A DNA stretch of 8,019 nt, taken from contig SKTJ01000250.1 in the NCBI GenBank assembly GCA_007122565.1, forward strand, positions 1 to 8,019, read 5' to 3'. Position 1 is the first letter of the stretch. Every line of letters starts with the position of its first letter. The translations under genes and the position numbers were made by a program. A model generated the notes under the pieces. It saw only the letters and a program-made list of their open reading frames with translations. It was not told the origin of the DNA and did not search any database. Shown piece by piece: positions 6,760 through 8,019 of this stretch. Source of the DNA: Syntrophomonadaceae bacterium (GTDB lineage Bacteria > Bacillota > Dethiobacteria > DTU022 > UBA8154).

Positions 6760-6792
6760 GGGCCACCCCATAAAATATTTTTGGGGTGGCCC
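6760..6792 (-). terminator. Intrinsic terminator of the split-Soret-like gene
   Basis: GGGCCACCCCA (6760-6770) pairs perfectly with TGGGGTGGCCC (6782-6792), an 11-bp stem. On the minus strand it is followed by TTTTGTTG. It lies 45 nt past the stop of the gene at 6837 and separates it from the cytochrome 2 leader, so the two genes are probably separate transcripts. Confidence 0.92.
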
Positions 6793-6836
6793 TCGTTTGT
6801 TTGGATCAACTGTTTGCTTACAGGTTGTTTGTTTTA

Positions 6837-7628
6837 TTACGCGTGCGGATCGCCATGGCATTCGTAACAGTTTTCTTTGCCATGGGCGGGGGAGATGGCC
6901 GTGTCATGGCAAGCCATGCAGTCGCCCACTATGGCTGCCGGTGTCAGCGTTGTTTCAAAGGTACCGCTATCTGCAAACTGGTTTAACATCTGCACAGTGA
7001 ATTTGCAGACATCGGCCGTTACACCTGCGCAACGCTCGCCCCGCTCCGGGTCGCTTCTTTCAAAACCGTGTGCTTGCATAAATTTCGTTACAGAGACATG
7101 GCAAAGGCTCGAATTGGCCACAGTGGTGGGAATATCCATGCCTGCCGGTTGATACTCGGGGAAGGGGAACTCGGCGTACCAGGCCATTAATTGGTTAATC
7201 ATTTTAGAGTTGGTTTCTGTATCTGCTACCATAGCAATGGCACAGATGGCGGGGGGTAAGGCACCACAGATAGAGCCCCAGCCGTAGACTCCCCCCCGGT
7301 ACGGCCAGAAAATTTCTGAAGGTACCTGGTTGAAGGGATAGCCTGCTTCCTCAGCTAAGTAGCCCAGTAGACCCTGGGCTGCGCCATAGCCTCAGCCGCC
7401 TTCCTTGTAATATTTGTAACCTTTTTCTGCTGCCACATCCGGATCCAGTTTTTTATACTGGGCGGGCCAGGCTGGGGGACTGACGGCTGCTACCGGCGCA
7501 TTGCCGCCACAGCCGGATAATAACAGGCCGCCCACACCGCCGGCCAGGGCCAAACCTGCCACTGCACCACCGGCTCCTTTCAAAAAGTCCCTGCGTGGAA
7601 GATGCAATGTTTTCTTTTCTTTTTCCAA
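6837..7628 (-). CDS. Tat-exported split-Soret-like dihaem cytochrome, C_GCAxxG_C_C class, probable selenoprotein (TGA = Sec79)
   Basis: Read through one in-frame TGA (7394-7392), this is a 263-residue protein. The Tat signal has RRDFLKG (11-17), a Gly/Ala-rich hydrophobic core and LLLSGC (about 33-38), so a Tat lipoprotein is likely. The body follows split-Soret/C_GCAxxG_C_C proteins: first redox position GGUGYGA with Sec79 where Cys is expected, then ICGA (C121), C129, C176, C200 and C208. It ends with two haem sites, C237-MA-C240-H and C254-YE-C257-H. Split-Soret cytochrome c of Desulfovibrio carries two haems and a Fe-S site on the conserved cysteines. The frame is clean on both sides of the TGA, and a hairpin of bSECIS geometry follows it. 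TTG 7628 is the likely start, with AGAGGAGG 8 nt upstream; an in-frame TTG at 7685 lacks this. No ribosome binding site precedes the internal ATG at 7232, so a separate downstream gene is unlikely. A pseudogene is the alternative reading. Substrate unknown. Confidence 0.82.
7361..7380 (-). promoter_or_regulatory. Putative bSECIS hairpin directing selenocysteine insertion
   Basis: On the minus strand AGCCCAG (7380-7374) pairs perfectly with CTGGGCT (7367-7361) around the loop GGUCUA. The loop starts 18 nt after the UGA. Bacterial SECIS elements lie inside the coding region just after the UGA, with a small apical loop that has a G in its first two positions, roughly 16-37 nt downstream. This hairpin meets each of these points. 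SelB recognition itself cannot be shown from sequence alone. Confidence 0.75.
7392..7394 (-). other. In-frame TGA, predicted selenocysteine codon
   Basis: The codon order is GAA GGC GGC TGA GGC TAT GGC GCA, giving E-G-G-U-G-Y-G-A. It falls at the first conserved Cys of the C_GCAxxG_C_C pattern. Every codon downstream stays open to the TAA at 6839-6837, including 184 residues with both CxxCH motifs. Confidence 0.8.
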
Positions 7629-7636
7629 TCTAGTTT

Positions 7637-7644
7637 CCTCCTCT
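7637..7644 (-). promoter_or_regulatory. Ribosome binding site fixing the TTG start of the split-Soret-like gene
   Basis: AGAGGAGG on the minus strand lies 8 nt before TTG 7628. It places the Tat RR motif at residues 11-12, the usual distance from the N-terminus. An in-frame TTG at 7685 would put this site inside the coding sequence. Confidence 0.82.
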
Positions 7645-7842
7645 AAAGGATAATAATTTAAACAATAATGATTACCGAAATACAATACTGGTAAACAAAA
7701 CTACACTGAAACCACAGTAAAAGTTGCCTTTACTACCTCCCCCTATTTTCGACTTAAATATATAATCAACATACTTAATACTGGATGCCGTAGCCAGACC
7801 TGCCCTGAAACCAACTCCTTATAAGTAGGCTTCTAGTAATAT

Positions 7843-7891
7843 CTATAAGGGTTTTGCCATAACTTTAACTCATACCTATAAGGGTTTTGCC
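7843..7891. repeat. Two direct repeats of CTATAAGGGTTTTGCC
   Basis: Identical 16-bp copies lie at 7843-7858 and 7876-7891, starting 33 bp apart (about three helical turns). They are about 215-265 nt upstream of the split-Soret-like start. A related copy, CTTATAGGGTAATACC, lies at 5101-5116 upstream of cytochrome 1. The spacing fits two protein sites on one DNA face, but the binding protein is unknown. The stretch 7645-7842 is AT-rich leader with no gene recognised. Confidence 0.6.
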
Positions 7892-7989
7892 TTATAATTT
7901 CGTTAAATGTTTAATAAATCCTTTTTTTTATAAAAAGAAATTTCAAGTTATATGCCGAAACCCTTACATGAGGTTAAGGATAAATATAA
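7876..7989. repeat. Duplicated intergenic block, copy 2
   Basis: This is the counterpart of 5101-5213. The best matched part is 7913-7989 against 5138-5213: AATAA, then CCTTTTTTT, TTATA, then AACCCTTACATGAGGTTAAG, followed by an A/T tail. Like copy 1 it leads straight into hemL-like sequence on its right. Confidence 0.7.
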
Positions 7990-7997
7990 TCTTCAGG

Positions 7998-8019
7998 ATA
8001 TATGATGTGGACGGCAACG
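7998..8019 (+). pseudogene. hemL: Start of a second hemL-like fragment, cut by the window edge
   Basis: ATA TAT GAT GTG GAC GGC AAC G encodes IYDVDGN, as in HemL residues 45-51 (hemL 2527-2547). It differs from hemL at two third-codon positions only, both synonymous. The preceding bases do not match hemL but belong to the duplicated block. Only 22 bases are visible, so it may be a truncated hemL copy or, less likely, another class III aminotransferase. Whether it continues intact is unknown. Confidence 0.6.

Noticed and set aside
6637..6861. Minus-strand open frame of 74 codons downstream of the split-Soret-like gene
   Set aside because: It spans the intrinsic terminator at 6760-6792, overlaps the 3' end of the selenoprotein gene, and shows no family features.
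6837..7232. Independent dihaem cytochrome gene starting at ATG 7232
   Set aside because: No Shine-Dalgarno sequence or signal peptide precedes it, and the open frame continues upstream into conserved C_GCAxxG_C_C sequence as far as the TGA. It is better explained as the C-terminal part of the read-through protein.
6837..7628. Pseudogene caused by a Cys-to-stop mutation
   Set aside because: Possible, since TGC or TGT to TGA is one change. It is disfavoured because the TGA is at a redox Cys position, a bSECIS-like hairpin follows, and no other damage is seen in the frame.
1..8019. tRNA, rRNA, CRISPR array, insertion sequence or phage genes
   Set aside because: No cloverleaf, spaced palindromic repeat array, transposase or integrase sequence was recognised on either strand.

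Overview
The window looks like chromosomal DNA of an anaerobic Gram-positive bacterium, probably of the Desulfotomaculum/Pelotomaculum/Thermincola-like Clostridia. The grounds are strong AGGAGG-type ribosome binding sites, several TTG starts, siroheme-dependent (Ahb) haem synthesis of the Gram-positive NirJ2 type, and exported multihaem cytochrome lipoproteins. This placement is inference; no ribosomal or taxonomic marker gene is present.

Left half (1-3690, + strand): the distal part of a haem biosynthesis operon. It holds a radical SAM/SPASM protein of the NirJ2/AhbD type, the two siroheme decarboxylase subunits AhbA and AhbB, and hemL (glutamate-1-semialdehyde aminotransferase). HemL feeds tetrapyrrole synthesis at its start; AhbA/B and the NirJ2/AhbD protein act at its end, from siroheme to haem b. 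Earlier genes probably lie just upstream of the window. A strong bidirectional terminator closes the operon.

Right half (3781-7628, - strand): three genes for exported c-type cytochromes, all with TTG starts behind good ribosome binding sites. Two are paralogous pentahaem lipoproteins (five CxxCH each). The third is a Tat-exported, dihaem, split-Soret-like protein of the C_GCAxxG_C_C class. Its reading frame is interrupted by one TGA exactly where the first conserved Cys is expected. A perfect 7-bp hairpin with a GG-starting loop follows, 18 nt after the TGA. The best reading is one selenoprotein gene, 7628 to 6837, with Sec79 replacing a putative Fe-S cluster cysteine.

Between these genes lies a history of tandem duplication. 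A decayed copy of the hemL 3' end (5214-5296) sits before a second terminator and the second cytochrome, repeating the order hemL tail - terminator - reverse-strand cytochrome. At the right edge (7998-8019) another hemL-like fragment begins. Both remnants are preceded by a homologous intergenic block of about 113 bp (5101-5213 and 7876-7989) containing CTATAAGGG-type repeats. The right half therefore looks like duplicated hemL/cytochrome units that have decayed and diverged. Functionally, the window places haem supply beside genes whose products each need two to five haems, which suggests anaerobic electron transfer at the cell surface.
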